64,000 bases of DNA, from assembly GCA_037179385.1 (NCBI GenBank), contig CM074187.1, forward strand, positions 9,487,450 through 9,551,449, in the 5' to 3' direction. Source of the DNA: Holothuria scabra. Its lineage: Eukaryota; Echinodermata; Holothuroidea; Aspidochirotida; Holothuriidae. The notes under the pieces are model-generated. The model searched no databases, was not told the origin of the DNA, and was given only the letters and a program-made list of their open reading frames with translations. A program made the translations under genes and the position numbers. Positions 24,501 through 39,500 of the stretch are shown piece after piece. Each line of letters starts with the position of its first letter. Position 1 is the first letter of the stretch.

Positions 24501-27500
24501 TAAATTTATTTTTCAATATGGTTCAAGTTCAAATTTGATTTTCCTTTAGTTGCCTTTTATGACAAGCAGGGAACACTGTGGGCATATTCTACAACCCCAG
24601 CCCACAGGGGGCAACCACGGTGGGGCTTGATTGTTTTGTGGAGCTGGAAACCAGCTAGTAGTAATATGAGTAATAATGGTCTTCTGTGTGCATTGCATAG
24701 TTGATAGTCGGGAAAAAACTACTCACCACACACAGGCTCCTAACCCTACATGGATTTAGCTTAACATCGCATCCAGGGTCTGCTAAGTTCAAGTAGTATC
24801 TATGCCTGCTTAGTTGCTAACTAAGAGAATGTGAATATAATGACACTAAACTGAACAAGTAGAGAGACCCCAAATAGAATTACAAATAATTGTTACTCAA
24901 AAAGAAGATTTTGCTCTTTAAGGAAGAAATGGACATGAAGCAAGCCTATGCACAATTGACAACAAATTATATGATAACATAAAATATCAAACTTAAACTA
25001 ATCTTTACAGTGACATTTCTTTGTACCTCAAAAACTTAACAAGCACATGTGCCCTGTATAATAGTACAGAACAAAATATTCCATGAACTCGGCAAAGACC
25101 TCTTTCCAAATAGCAATTACAAAGGATTGTAGGATAGATTTTTGAAATGTGTTATTTTTGTCAATCCACAAACGTCATTCACTCAAATACTATCTCATAC
25201 GTCTCTGTTATTGCTGTATTGAAAATCGTCTATTGTCCCAAAGTTACAAGCTTTTGCAATCAGACAGATTATTTTAAAGTGTGTTTGCATTTATGTTGGA
25301 ATTACCAGCATGGAAGATGGTTTTTGGAATGTGACATGGGAAGGGAGTACCCTTAAATTTTACGAAATGATTTACTTCTTTGTCATTTATTATTTTTTTT
25401 CAATTTTTACACCTTCTTTGCCAGTCCAAACTATTTTGTTCTGGACAATGCTTCAAAAACCTTAGAATATTCAAGTCTTTTTGTTACCACAGCAACACTG
25501 GAGTGAAAACAGCTGACCATACGGCAGCACTACCCTGCTGAAAAGAAAACAATCCCTGTACACCGAAAACAATCTCAGGTGCAGAATAAATAAGCACAAT
25601 AAATTAATATTTACTTCAACACCTTGTTGCTATGAGTAGGTAATGGAAGCCTCCAGCTGACCCAATATGTTTAAAACAATAGACATGACAGTTATCTTTA
25701 TATCTGTTAGTGTCTACATGCATCTTTCAAAAATACCCACATCCATCCTCCACCCTCTCACTTGTAAAGGCCCACATCATGTAAAGTGCTTCCCAGTACG
25801 ACCATAATGACCGTATAAGGACGTCATTATGCACGCAATCATGGGAAAATTGTAGCCATACATTGGCATTAAGTGACAGTTAGCAATGTAAATAAAGACT
25901 TTTTATTTCATATGGCAATCATTAAAGAGAAATATTAGCCATAAGTATGCGAGGCCTTGATACAGTTAAAGTGAAACACGTAAACAGCACATGACACCTA
26001 CACTTGTAGATAGGGAGAAAAATGGTATTCAAAACTAAAGTTGTTAAATATCAGACCAGATTATCAGATAGATTATTTCTAGTCTACTATACTTGAATCA
26101 GATTATATGAAGTGTTCTATGTATCACCCAGGGATTACACCACAAACTCAAAATGGGAGGGGAAAGGATTAATTACAAACTCGAACTCCAAATAGCTACT
26201 TCTCTTGGGTAAAGTTACAGGTGGGTTCAGGGGGGGGCAAAAGCTTGCTTCAAGGCCCCTCTAAGGGGAAATATGAACAGTTTTAAAAACTATATATTTA
26301 TGTATGTTTGAGCATTGCTGCAAAGGTGTTCTGTGCTCTCTTCTTAAATAAAAAACCATGATACTGAAGCTTTATATTTTTTTTATGAAAATAAAGGCAG
26401 GGCAGGCCTCGACAATTTTTTTTTTCGTACTTGTCTGGCGGGCTAGCTGTTTTCTCATTCTTCCTGTTCGCATATTTATATGTCCAATTCAAATCTGCTG
26501 AGTACATATAATTTTTAAAGTCTTAAAGTACAAATGCCATTTTGTGCAACTCAAAAATTTAAGGCTGGGGATACTTGTCCAGCAGGCTGCAACATCCAGC
26601 ATGGTAGTTGCCCGAGTGATTTTTTTCACTTGTCCCGGGCTGTCGGGCGGGGGATTTGTCGAAGCCTGAGGTGGAGGGGGGGGGGAATTTGACCTCCTAC
26701 TGGAAAGGGGAGGATAAATCCCCATTCCCCTTATCTTGATAGAAGCCCTGATAATCTATTTTAAACGTCTTAAAGTCATGACTTCAACATTTGCATCTGC
26801 TTCCAGTACACCAGACTACATAAATTTTGTACAACCTAACAAATTTTTCCCTAAACTCCCTTAATTCCTGGCATGGAAAACTCCCACACTCCAAAGATGA
26901 AAATCCAGAGGGGTAAGTTAGTACAATAGGGTTTTGCAGCTCAGTTTCTGTGGTTTAGACTGTGTCGGCTTTGGCCTTTTTTCCAGTTGTGGCTCACTGG
27001 ATTGTTTTCCTTAATCCATTGTTTATGCTGAGTACCAAGTGGCAGAAGGTCCATTTTTAAAGTCTCCAGTATGACCCAGCCTGGAATTGAACTCCAGACC
27101 TTCTGGCTGCAAGTCTGATGCTCTAACCACTTACAAATCCAGAGAAGGAAAAATCAAGGCCAAAGTTGAGTCGTGAGCAAGAAGAAGACCAGGGAGGTGG
27201 CTCACATACCTCAGAAAGAGGTGTGCAGGTCCAGTGGCATTGCTAGACATTTTTCCAGGAGGGGGCAAGCACACAGATTTTCCAAGTTTTTTGTAAATGT
27301 GAGCAAAATCCTTATGGGGAGGTAATTTGTGGGTGCCCCAAGCTTGCCAAAATTTTGGCCCTTTTTATGCAAATTTTTTTAAAATATAGAGCTTTTATCA
27401 GAGAAACCTTTGGATAATGGGTTCCCTATATAAGGTAATATGAAAAGTTTGAGAATTACTGAAGAATATGTGATTGTTATTGGCAATTCTGAGATTGCAG

Positions 27501-30500
27501 AGTGACCAAAGATTGCTATTGCTACACATTGTTAATTAAGGCCCACAAATTGAGGCTCCTTCACAACATTTTATATTCAAGAGCTTATATTGGAGAAAAT
27601 GTTGAACTTTCTGATAGACAATTCAAGAAAATAGCTCCTAGTTGCCAGTATCACTATTTGGTGGTTTTCTCATTTCCAGAGTTCAGAAATGTCTACCAAA
27701 CTGATTTACAAGGGAACACAACTGCATTAAGAAATTGCTGGGAAAATTTTGCTTTTTTGAAACAAAACTACAAAAAAGGAGCTTTTAATGGAGAGAATTC
27801 TGAATTTCATGAAAGAAGAGTTGGGAAAACTGCACCGTAGTTGTTGGGTGTTACAAATGGCAAATTTCTGAATTTTTCACTTTTTAGAGCCAACCAGGGG
27901 GGTCAGTTCCCCCTGCCCCACCTGTAGCTATGCCTCTGGCCTGCTCTCCAATGTAACATATGTTTACCAGGATTAGTTGTGGACAAGTGGGAATTCAAAG
28001 GTAAACAGGTGGTAAGGGACAGATGACGATGAAAAATACTCTAAACCATGATGTAGCCATTTAATTTGTTGTGGTGCAGATGCCAGATCAAGATAGGATT
28101 TTTAACTTTGAGATGCTATTTATGTTCAACAGCACCATCTTTTGTTATGTACCATTTAAAGACATTTAAAAATTAACACATAATTTGACTGCCAGCCATG
28201 GCACTTCCCAGTTATTGCAAGTCATCTCCCACTAGTGCAGTTACAGCCAGGAGGTATGGAGTTCAAGTACTGGCCGGGTGTTTCTGAAGACTTTAAAACG
28301 AAACCTTCTGCCTTTGTGCCGGGTGCTCATGATATGCAATGGAGTAGGGAAAACAAACCTGTGATCCCTTACTAGAAAAAAAGGCTGTGGCTGGCTCCAC
28401 TTGAACCAGTTGGTAGGAAACTGGTCCTTAAAACTTGATCCAACCTAACCTAGTCTAGTTGAACTCTATATTTTGAATGCACTTTTAGCAGTACTTCTTG
28501 TATTGCAAAGACAATGCAGAAATTAATCTATGACCTCCCTTCAAAGATGTATGCCACATTCAAAGTGGTCAATTTTGTACATTTATTTTAAATTTGACTG
28601 AAACTTACCTCATATCCAATGGGTGACTTTTTACTCTTTGAGAACTTTTCAATCTCCAACCAATCACCCTTCTCTGCAAGAGCATTTATTTTCAAAAACC
28701 AAAATCTGAAAGGAGAAACAATTATCACTAGAGGTAAAACCAAACTACTTATCCTGGAAGAGGGCAGCATGAAGAAAAAACTGTCATGAATTAGAGCAAG
28801 CAGTTGGCTACCAAGCCTTCTCTTTTGGTTTCCCACAGGAAACCTTTTGTAGAACCTTTAGCTGACAAGGTAAAAACTTAAGGCAGAATATAGCCTGACA
28901 AGTTTTGGTTGTAGTGTGTATACTAATTTTAGTACTGAGAACTGAGTACTGATACCAGTTCTTTCTGTAAATTTCTACACAGATCATTCGGCTTAAATTT
29001 TTTTGGTTTTGGTTGCAGTCTTTGGTTTCCTCACAGTATTGTGTTTCCTGTAAGCTGAGAGATTCTCACACTTACTACTATATCTAAAGTAACTACATAT
29101 CTGGGTTTACCTAGGCAGTCCTTCTTTATTTGGTCCTTGCAAGCATCCAGGTAAATTTTCAAAATTACCCAGAATGTCCAGATTTCATGTATCTCTCACA
29201 TGATTTGACATGCTCTCCCTGATTTTGCTCTAAATATTGCATCATTTTGCATTAAGACACACTTAAAAAAATTCCAAAGGGGGAGGGGGGATACCCCTTC
29301 CCATAGACCCCTATCCCAGGAAGGCAATTTATGTCCTCCTTTTCAGAACATAAATATTGTAACCCTAACTATGTCACCTATTGTTTATCAATAACACACA
29401 AGGTATAGCATGAGCCTGTCTGCATGGCAGACTTTCATCATTTTCTACTTCGCACCCATATGTGAACTGAAACTGATGGAGACATAAGCAGCCCAACCCT
29501 TCTGGAATACACTCAATGCTTCCAGGTGAAAGGTAGGGAGGGGAACACTCCTCCCTTCCAAGGGTATAGTTTGGAGATAATTCTTTGAACAAATAATTTT
29601 TCTCTTCAACTTATTGATGATATTATAAAATATAAATCAAATAAATAAAACATACTGTGCATTCTCTCTTTCAGTAGTAATTGCAAAGTACATCGAGTGA
29701 CTATCTTGACCGCAACCAAAATATTTGCAGTCCTGGCAAAAAACCCTTAGTGCTGATTGTAGTTCCTGAGGGAACTTTTTCATAAAGAGTGATTTGTTTT
29801 ATGTCATAATGTTCAGTACTATCACTGTTCATAGACACTACACTATTTCATATGGTGTCTATGAACAGTGATAGTACTGAACATTATGACATAAACAAAT
29901 CACAAAATACAATCATTAAACTTTCAATATTTCATCATTTTTTTGCACATGGTAATCTCATTGCAAGTGAATGCAGTGTCAAGTACATCGGTGATGCCAA
30001 AACAAACAAATGTGATAACCAAGTACCTTTTATCTGGAATTCTAAAATCCTTTCGAATTGACTCCGCTAACTTCGGCAATCCTGATTTTATTAATTTGTG
30101 AGCTGTATCATGCACAGACAGACCTACAAAAGCAATATTGTGTTTCTCCTCAATTTGTTGTTGGTACGTCAACAGTTTCTGTTGCTCTTCTGTGCACTAA
30201 AAGAAAAGATATCGAATTAAAGATACTCAACCTCATCAGAGAAATATAAATTAGGAAGATACCACAAACATGATATTTCACCTTCATCAGATTTCGTTAA
30301 ATTTGTACATCTGTGAAACTGGAGGAAGAAATTACAAGTGGAGAATACTCTTTAATAAATTTGGACATCAGTCTTAAAATACAAATGTTTTTGAAAAATA
30401 AAACTTTAGACAGAGGAGAATTTTTGAAGCTGTGATGAGCTGGGCCATGCTCCAATAGAGTGTGTTTATTTGTACATACATAATTATTAAATTTATCCCA

Positions 30501-33500
30501 AATTTGATTCCTGATAAGTCTTTCTGGGACAGGAAGTTAAAGGTCAGATGTGGATGGTTAGTAAGGGCATCTGATAGAACTATAACTTGAAATTTGGTGT
30601 AAAGTATGGGCATCGCTCTCTTGTCCATAAGAGAGAATTTTGCTAAGGAACTCTCAGTATGAACTGCATGAGGCCAATTTGTTTGCTTAATAGTCCAGAG
30701 CAGCCACCACAAACTTCTTTTGAACCAACAGCTAAGTATCACAATTTTCTTCTTATTTCTCTTCAAAGTATCTTTCATTATATTTTATAACTTCAATATT
30801 GCAAATTTTCAAGGCAAACCAGGCAGTTATTTCTAGTAAATTTCACATCTGAAGAGAAAAATTGTTGTCATATTGCTCTCAACAGCCAATCATGAAACAA
30901 GACAGTCTACTACATTGCTTCGAGTTGGGGTGACTGCTCTTACCCTTTAATCATTCTTGACTGTGTAATTTGGGTAAAAATTGAAAATAAAGTAGGCACA
31001 ATTGATAAAGCATCTTATTTACAAGTTGTTTGAGACAGTGCCCAATCAGTCATTGGAAAAGACAAAGAACCCTGATTTTACAAGTAGAACTGCACTTTTT
31101 TTAGAGCCACTGAACTTATTAAGTTGAACCCATCGATTTTATGAGATTGGCTTAACAAATATACCTGATCAAGTATACACAGTGGGCACCCATCTAACAT
31201 TTGATGAAACTGACAAAGTTTTTCCACACCTGCACATAACTAATGACAAATGGTCAAACTTTAAACAAACCCACATCCTATACACAAATTACTGTTTCCT
31301 GAGTATTCAAGCAATTCTACTTACTTCTTAAAAATTTGTAACCAGACAATTTTTCAAATCATACACAAAATTGTTACAAACCAAGATGCAAAAATGTTCC
31401 TCCTTTTTACAATTTGTGGATCTGTTGGATGTGAAACTTGGCTAATTGTGCCAATGACACCATTGTTAACTTATGGGTACTAATACCCCTTTAAAATTCA
31501 GTATTTCCCTTTTACATCCAAGTTAAAGTAATTTGCATCCAGTAAAAACCAAATCAAACATGATAAATGAGCCTTTATCAACTGGACTTGGAAACACTTA
31601 CCTTTGCAGAAAACTCGTTTCTAGCTCTTGTGTAATTTTCTTGAGCAGATTTCAAGTAGTCAAGTTTTTTGGCTAAGCTCTGTTCGAAGCAAAATTCAAG
31701 GACACAATAGGATCAGTACTTCCACTAGTTAATAAAAGGATCATGAAGAAATTTTGACTGCTCTTAAATATTTGACTATGACTTGCTTTCAAGGAGACTG
31801 TATGAATATTACTTATTGCATATTTGTTATTAAAATGTCTGCAAAGCACAAAACATGATAATAATGATTGAAAACATGACTTTTTGTGTTAGCAATAGCA
31901 ATTATTCTGTACAGAATTGCAACATGTTTCAAAACAACAACTTTCATCATCCGACAGCAAAACTTAAAAAGAAATGAAACCAACTGGGTGTTGAAGACAG
32001 TGACAATGTAATAAGGAATTAGCTCAATAGAGTGATCAAAAGGCTCTCTAATTGCCTGTTTAGATGTGGTGTTTACAAGGGGATATATAAGCTTTCTTTA
32101 ATCTTTCACTGGAACTGGGTAGGAGTCCAGTCAATGATTTTGAAAGAGATTCGATGACACTGGGATTTACAATTACAGGATTTAGCGAGGTGTTTGTATA
32201 TATGTGAATTCTTATCAGTCCAAAGATGCTTGTGAAGAGAAATGTCTGCAGGTCTCCCCTATGTAGCAAGCATTTCTGCTTGTACAGTTAAACTTGTAAA
32301 CTACACATGATCTAGGCTCAAAGGAATTTAATCTTTTTTTATTACAAATATATGGTGAACTTGGAAAGATGTAAACACCACCTTGACATCTATATTTGTA
32401 CTGTACAATTTAATTAGATGTCTCACTTTAGCCTGTGTATGAACTGAAAAGTTGGCAATGTATGGTAACTTATAGTATCTCATGAGAGGAGTCACAGAAT
32501 CAGTACTACCACGAGAAGCGTTGATACTATCTGAAAAGGACTTTACCACTTTATCAATTATGTGAGATGGAAACTGATGTTTACCAAGCGTAAAAAACAG
32601 TTGTTTAAAATCTAAATCATATCCTTCCCAAGTATTGTTGATTTTGTGTTGAGCATCTTCTGACAGATAAGAATTCACAAATATACAAACACTTAGCTAA
32701 ATCCTGTAATTTTTAATCCCAGTGTGATCAAAGCTCTTTCAAAATCATTTACTGGGCTCCTACCAAGCTCCAGCTAAAGATTAAAGAAAGCTTACATATC
32801 ACCTTGGAAACACGAAATCTTAATAGACAATTTGAGAGCCCACTGATCACTCTATTGAGCTAATTCTTTATTCATGTTGTCACTGTTTTCAACACACAGT
32901 TGGTTTAAAGTCTTTATTGTGATTTTTGCTGCCTGATGATGAAAGTTGTTCTTTCGAAAAATGCCGAAATTTTGTACACAATAAATGCTATTGTTGAGAA
33001 AAGTTGTGTTTATAATCATTTATATTTGTTATTATTGAAAAATTTACTGTAACTTTAATTTACTCTACTACATAATCAATTACAGTGCCTTTCTGAATTT
33101 TAATAAAATTGTGGTTTTATTTCCACACATCTGCAAAACAAGATTTTCACAGTAATTTTCAGTGAGATAGAACAGTTTAATACCTAAGCATTGCCCACCA
33201 CCAATCTACAAAAGCAAAATATTGCTTCCACAAAATTGCTCAAAAAGAATATTTTTCATTTGAGAAGTAAAAAAAACCACTTCAACCTTTAACCTCACCG
33301 TCTGTTGGTAACTGCTCCTGATATGGCAAGCAGCCATTTCTTGGAAATTATCGTTCTGATAAAATAAATCAATCAGTAGATGGGGTTGTTCTTGCCTACA
33401 ATATTGCATATACAGACTTTGAGCTTCAGGAAAATTTGTCAACATCATCAGAAAATCTTGTGCTTTCATGTTCTTCTGTAGGCTGATAATGACTGTGTGA

Positions 33501-36500
33501 ACTTTAAATGATGAAAAGGAAAAAATAAGAATGGTAGGTTATGTTCTTGGTTTGAGTTATATTACTACTTTCATTTTTGTTACATACAGCAATGGTTATT
33601 GTTCATTTCTTCCAACTAACTTACACACCATCATTGACAGTGTGTTTGGTATGGTGGGGGAGCACTATCTTGTCACATACGAGGCCCAGGTTTGGTTCCT
33701 GGGGGCAGTCATACATTAAGCATGATGCTTCCACATAAGCAATGGAGTAAGGAAACAATTCAGTGCCCCACATATGAAAAAAGGGGCAGCGTGCACCAGG
33801 CACTGCTACAATAACCCAATGGGAAAGTGTATGTTTTGTTTTCACACTAATGTGCTTCAGCCTCTCCAAGATTGCTAAAGTAGAATAATAAAAGGAAACA
33901 GATTTATTGCTCAATCATGAACAGTAAGGTTATTCCAAAAAACTGTAAGCATATAATGTAAAAATGCAAAAGGTACTCCCTCTTTTGGAAGAATAACAAA
34001 CCAAATCAACTAATACAAACAGCTGACTGGTCAACTAATTGGAACCAAGTCTTCTACACGCATGGGGGGAGTTCTGCTGAATGCAGCCCAAAGGTCCATA
34101 AATGTTTTATACAAAGCTTGGTGGTGCAACAACATGTTTCGTTCTTATTTCTTTGAAATGACACCATTTATCTATGTTTATATGTATGTATGTATGGATG
34201 TATGTATATAACAACATACATACATATGTACGTACGTCCATACGTCCGTGCGTCCATCCGTCCAACTAACTAAACTAACTAACTAACTAACCAAAATGAC
34301 ATGTCACCAATGCATAAGGTCTATAAACCAATCCCAACAATCACAAGGTGGTCTAATTTTGTCAGCCATCATTGGGGACCATCAGCTTTCCAATTCTTTG
34401 AAATACATGATGGTTGAACAATTGTTATATTTAAATTTAGAATTAAGGCTAATGGTCCCAATTAATGGCTGCCCTTTAGTAAGCTGTTACCTAAGTCAGT
34501 ATCTCCACTTGCAATGGACTTCTTCAAAGCTGCCTCCATGCTTCCCATTGTCAGTAGTAGAGGTACTTGTTCAGATGCCCTTGGTTCATAATCAAGTAAC
34601 TTGAAACAAGAACAATACATAACATAACATGAATTTGTGTTCAAATATCTCAACTAAATATTATGTAAACTAAATGATAAAAAGAAACTTTTCTAAACAA
34701 AAGCCTTATTATACTTGAATTCCAAACCAGTACCATTTTAGAAGTTTCACATTTCCCAAGCTGCCAGATAAACAGAGCGGAAACTCCCAATTTTATACAA
34801 AATGAACACTGCAGCCATGAAATATATGTCTTAAAAGCTGCCAATAGTCCTCAGTCAAAGTGCCTTCTATGGGCTGCAGATTGTAGACTATGTCCATGCT
34901 GTTTCCCACCTATCTTTAGAGGAGACTAAAGAGAAGATCTTGCACCACCTTTGAACTGTATTAAAAATAAAACTTGAAACATATTTGAATTTTACCATCT
35001 CATCAAGTTGATTCTATGTTACACATTTGTGCTGGGGTGTTGTTAAATCTTATCTAACCAACTAACTCGAGTCAAAGTTTTTAACCTACAATGACATCAT
35101 CATGCTTTGTATTAAGCTTGCTTGGACCAGGTCCCGGTGTACATTCCACATTTAAGTTCGAACTTTTGAAGAGTGCAGCAGAACTACAATCTTGGACAAA
35201 ACTGTTGGGACACTTTGCCATAATATTCTTGAATTTCAGTTCAAAGGCTTACATGAATTCCGCTCCCCCGCTCCCCCTTTCAATGTTGTTGTATGCCGTG
35301 AATAGGCTAACTGTGGTCAACATTGCGAAGGGGAGCGGGGGGGTCCCAAGGAGTTTTGTCCAAGATTGTCTGTGCTCCACGCGTATTATTTACGGGATCA
35401 AATTCAATAGATAATGCTTCATTTTTGGGGCCGACTTTTTCGGAAAAGTTTTTTTCAGAGGCCTATATCTTTTCAATATTCTTTTTATTTTTACCCGCTA
35501 AGACAGTGTAAACCAAAAACAAGTCACTGTTGAGAACAGCTACATGAACGATCGGGCGCTTAAACTTATTCCCTTTTGCAAATTGACCCATCAATACAAC
35601 ATGACACTTTCTACTGTGTGACATGAGTAGTTCTAACTTCTCGAAATTCTCAGACAATCTTGGACAGAACTGTTGGGACACTTTGTCATAATATTCTTGA
35701 ATTTCAGTTCAAAGGCTTACATGAATTCCGCTCCCCCTTTCAATGTTGTTGAATGCCGTGAATAGGCTAACTGTGGTCAACATTGCGAAGGGGAGCGGGG
35801 GTGTCCCAAGGAGTTTTGTCCAAGATTGTAGGTACAATTTTTAAGACCAACACTTACAGATACTGAATACTGGGGGCTAGGAGGTAAATATCACAGGATG
35901 CCTGCTTAATGCAAACATTACTAGAACATTGTGAAGAGTCCCAGTAATCAAAGGTCTTTGAAAAATGTCTGTGATTCACATGAAAAGTGGCTTCCTGGAC
36001 AAATTTTCTGTCATAATGGTATTTACAGGTGGGACATTGTCAAAAATATTCCATCTAGAAAATGCCTCTTATTCTATTTTAGCAGTGTCAGAAGACATTT
36101 GAAAGATACTTGGTTCTCACAATAACACAAAATCTTAATGAGAAGATGCACAAATTTTAAAATCTGTACCTTGAAGAGAAAAAGTAGACCACAACCAATT
36201 ATATACAGTCACAAAAGAAGTGTCTGATCTTACTTTCACAGCTAATTCATTTCTTGATATTTCTGATGCTTTCTTGGCTATTTCTGAGTAAGATATACTT
36301 GGAGCTGAACCTAGTTTTCTTTTAATACATGCAGCTATTTCTTCATCACTCTTCTTCTTTTGATCAACCTGTCATGCATAACCAAGGAAAAAATACACCA
36401 GACAATTCATCAAACTGAATAAATGGAAGAATTTTCATGACATACTTTGGACTGTGACAGAAAAAAAAGTTGTGGTACACCATTAGTCTTGATTTAAAAA

Positions 36501-39500
36501 ATTTATGAAACTTACCTTCTGAACATTTTCAACACCTTCATTTTTTGCATGATTGTGCTACCCCCAGAAAGAAATGGGAGTACACTTGATGAACACCCGA
36601 TACCAGCAGTTTTGGCATCTAAACAAGTTACTGACTCCTAGCTTAGTGTAAGAGGGACAGGGGCAAATGTAGATGAAGGGCGAAGTGGATGTATCCAAAG
36701 TACTACGCATCATCTGCTTGGGAGAGAGGGTGGGCAGGAGGAAGTTCCCTGAGGATTTGATTTTTATTTTAGCTTTCTTCTGCATTGAGATGTTAGAACT
36801 TCTCTCACAAAGGACTATATTACAGTCTTCATCCATACACTATTCAGGGTCATGGGTCAGATCAGCATTCTCCTTGGCACAATAAGGTCCATGTTATGGT
36901 TAGTTAGTTAGACGGAGCTTTACAGCTCAGCTTTCAACCAGCTGGTTCAAGTCCAGCTGGTCACAGATACAGCCACAGCCATTTTTCCAGTTGTGGCTCA
37001 CTGGCTTGTTTTCCCTGCTCCCTGATCCTTTCTGGTGCTTACTCAACTAGTAAATGACACTTGGAAGTTGAAGGAGGGAAGGGAGGGAGCGAGGGAAAGA
37101 GGAGCAGGATGCAGAAGCATTACCATCAGAGGGAGGTAGGGTGGGATTTAATTTGGGTTGGTAATCCTCTCTTAAAAAATAATGAAGCTAGGGGTCTTAG
37201 TTATATCATTAAAGTAGCACCAGTATGATTACCCTAGTAGAAAAAGTGGCAGAAGTGTATTACTTACCTGGAAGCAGGCCCAGTGTGTCAAGATTCGACT
37301 CTCACTATCAGGTAGTTTTAAATACTTGCTGATACTCATGGCAAGCTCCCACTGACATCTTCTAATTAACCTGGGTTAGAAACAACAAAATGTCAGTTAA
37401 AAGTGAATTCAGTAGCTCATCCTCTCATGTCAATTCTAACCATGAGTAGAGGTATGTGCCTCTCGAATCCCAGTCTGCATGTAGAATAATATTCCTTATC
37501 TGTGAGGAATGTACCTAGAGTAAGTACTTGTTTTGCCAATAGTATCCATGGATGGACTTCTCTGATCTACCAAGACAGAGTATTTGTTCCAGGTAGTATA
37601 ACAAGGTGTCTTTGCAGAAGAGACCAGAGTGTGACACCAATCTGCTAAATTTGCTAATAAGGGAAATATACCACTTCAACACCCCCTTTTCAATATTTAA
37701 TGTATAGAAGAAAAGTAAGAAATATTTGGAGTCAGAGCAGAAAAATTAATGTACATTTTTCAACTAGTTAGAAGATATTTGTGGCTTAGTTTCTAACCAA
37801 TTGGTTTGAGTCATGCAGGCCACAGCCCTTATCCAGTTTTTGGCTAGTTTTCTATACTCTATTGCTTCTAATGCTGAGCACAAAGCACAATGGCAGTAGG
37901 TTCCATTTTTATTGGAACATTTGGTATGACCAGGCAAGGAGTCAAACTCTATATCTCCCAGCTGGGAGTCAGATGCTCTCACCACTTGACCATGCAGTTC
38001 GTAATGCACCTTTGGGAGAAGTCACACAAGAGTCAGGGAACTTTGGATAAGAATCATATGAGAGCAATACAATATAAATATATTTTATGAAAACTTTATC
38101 TGATCTACAGAGGATACAAAGAGCACTTTACTCTCTATCATTTCCCCATTCGTGGTAACTTCAAAAGACCCCAAAGGATGGATTATTGCTTAATATTGTA
38201 AAACATAGATGTCATGTGACAATTGAAATCATTTGTACACAGAAAAACAAATTAAACTAGCCCTCATACCTGTCAATCAATACACCTACAGTTAATCTAT
38301 TCAATCTGTTAGCAGTGATGTTAAGGTTAACTTGTTAAACTTTGGAATGGGAATTATCACTGTTTAGTTTTAAATGATCACATTGCAAGGTGGAAGATAT
38401 ACAACAACAGCAGAGAAGGAAAATTACAGTTACTAATATTTCATCTCTACATATTCTAATGCAAAGGAAACTATTGTCCTCCTTTTAAACCTAATGTTAA
38501 TTTCAAAAGTTTTCAACAAGGTTATGAAATACTGCATTAACTAAAATTGAAAAATTTGTATCTAGCTTCTGTGAAAGAAGGACTGGATTGGATCGTAAAG
38601 GCAGACACTCAATGACATTAAAATATTTTAGGTTTAGGGCAGGTCAGAATTAACAGTTGTTGTCTGCAAATCAAATTGACAGGATATTAAAAGAACACAG
38701 TTAAGCTATATTGGAAAATAGCATGTAAAGAATGACAGAAGCTTACACAGCACTGTACAGCAAATCTTACAGTTACAGCTTCAGATTCCATAAAGAGGTA
38801 AGAGTATCCATACTTAAAAGAGGGCAGTATTTATGAAATGTATCTTCTCCGTCATAGATGTTGGGCAATTAAACTACTAAGGCATTCATATATATACATA
38901 TATATATATATGTCTGCAATGTGCCAGACATACATTATGACAGGGGCAAGAAGTAGAAAAAGATTACTGTGTGGGACAGTAAAATCATTTAATTGAAAAC
39001 TTTGACAGAAATTTGACAAATATTGGACAGTGTCATAATTCTATATGCCACATGACAGTGTATATATTGTTCAGTTGAAGTTTTGGCCAGGGAACAAAAG
39101 GAGTAACCAGAAAAACTTAAGGTAACAAAAAGAGTTCTAAGTTCACAAAGGATACTGAGCCAGTGTCAATGGCATGCCAACAGTGTATTCACGGACAGCA
39201 TTGAGGACTCTCAGTGTTTGACACATAGTGACAAATTTTTCAGGGTTGGAGTTAGTTAAAAAACATCTACCAAAAGAAGCTGCCTGCAGAGAGAGAGAGA
39301 TAGAGAAAACCAATAAAAAATGATATTTGATATGGAATACAATGAAACATTTCTAGTTAATAAGATAAGTTTGCTTTTTGCTTCAGTAATGAAACGTGAT
39401 AAAGATAGCCCCTTGGAAGTGAAAACATGTCTACATACTCACCTTCTTTCCCATTTCTGTGGAAAAGGAGTTTGAAGTATCCTTTTCCTAAAATTATTTT

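Noticed and set aside
27502..27840. Plus-strand 112-codon frame in a VPS16 intron
   Set aside because: Opposite strand to the gene, repetitive phrases such as NGENSEF, no known domain; likely chance or a decayed repeat.
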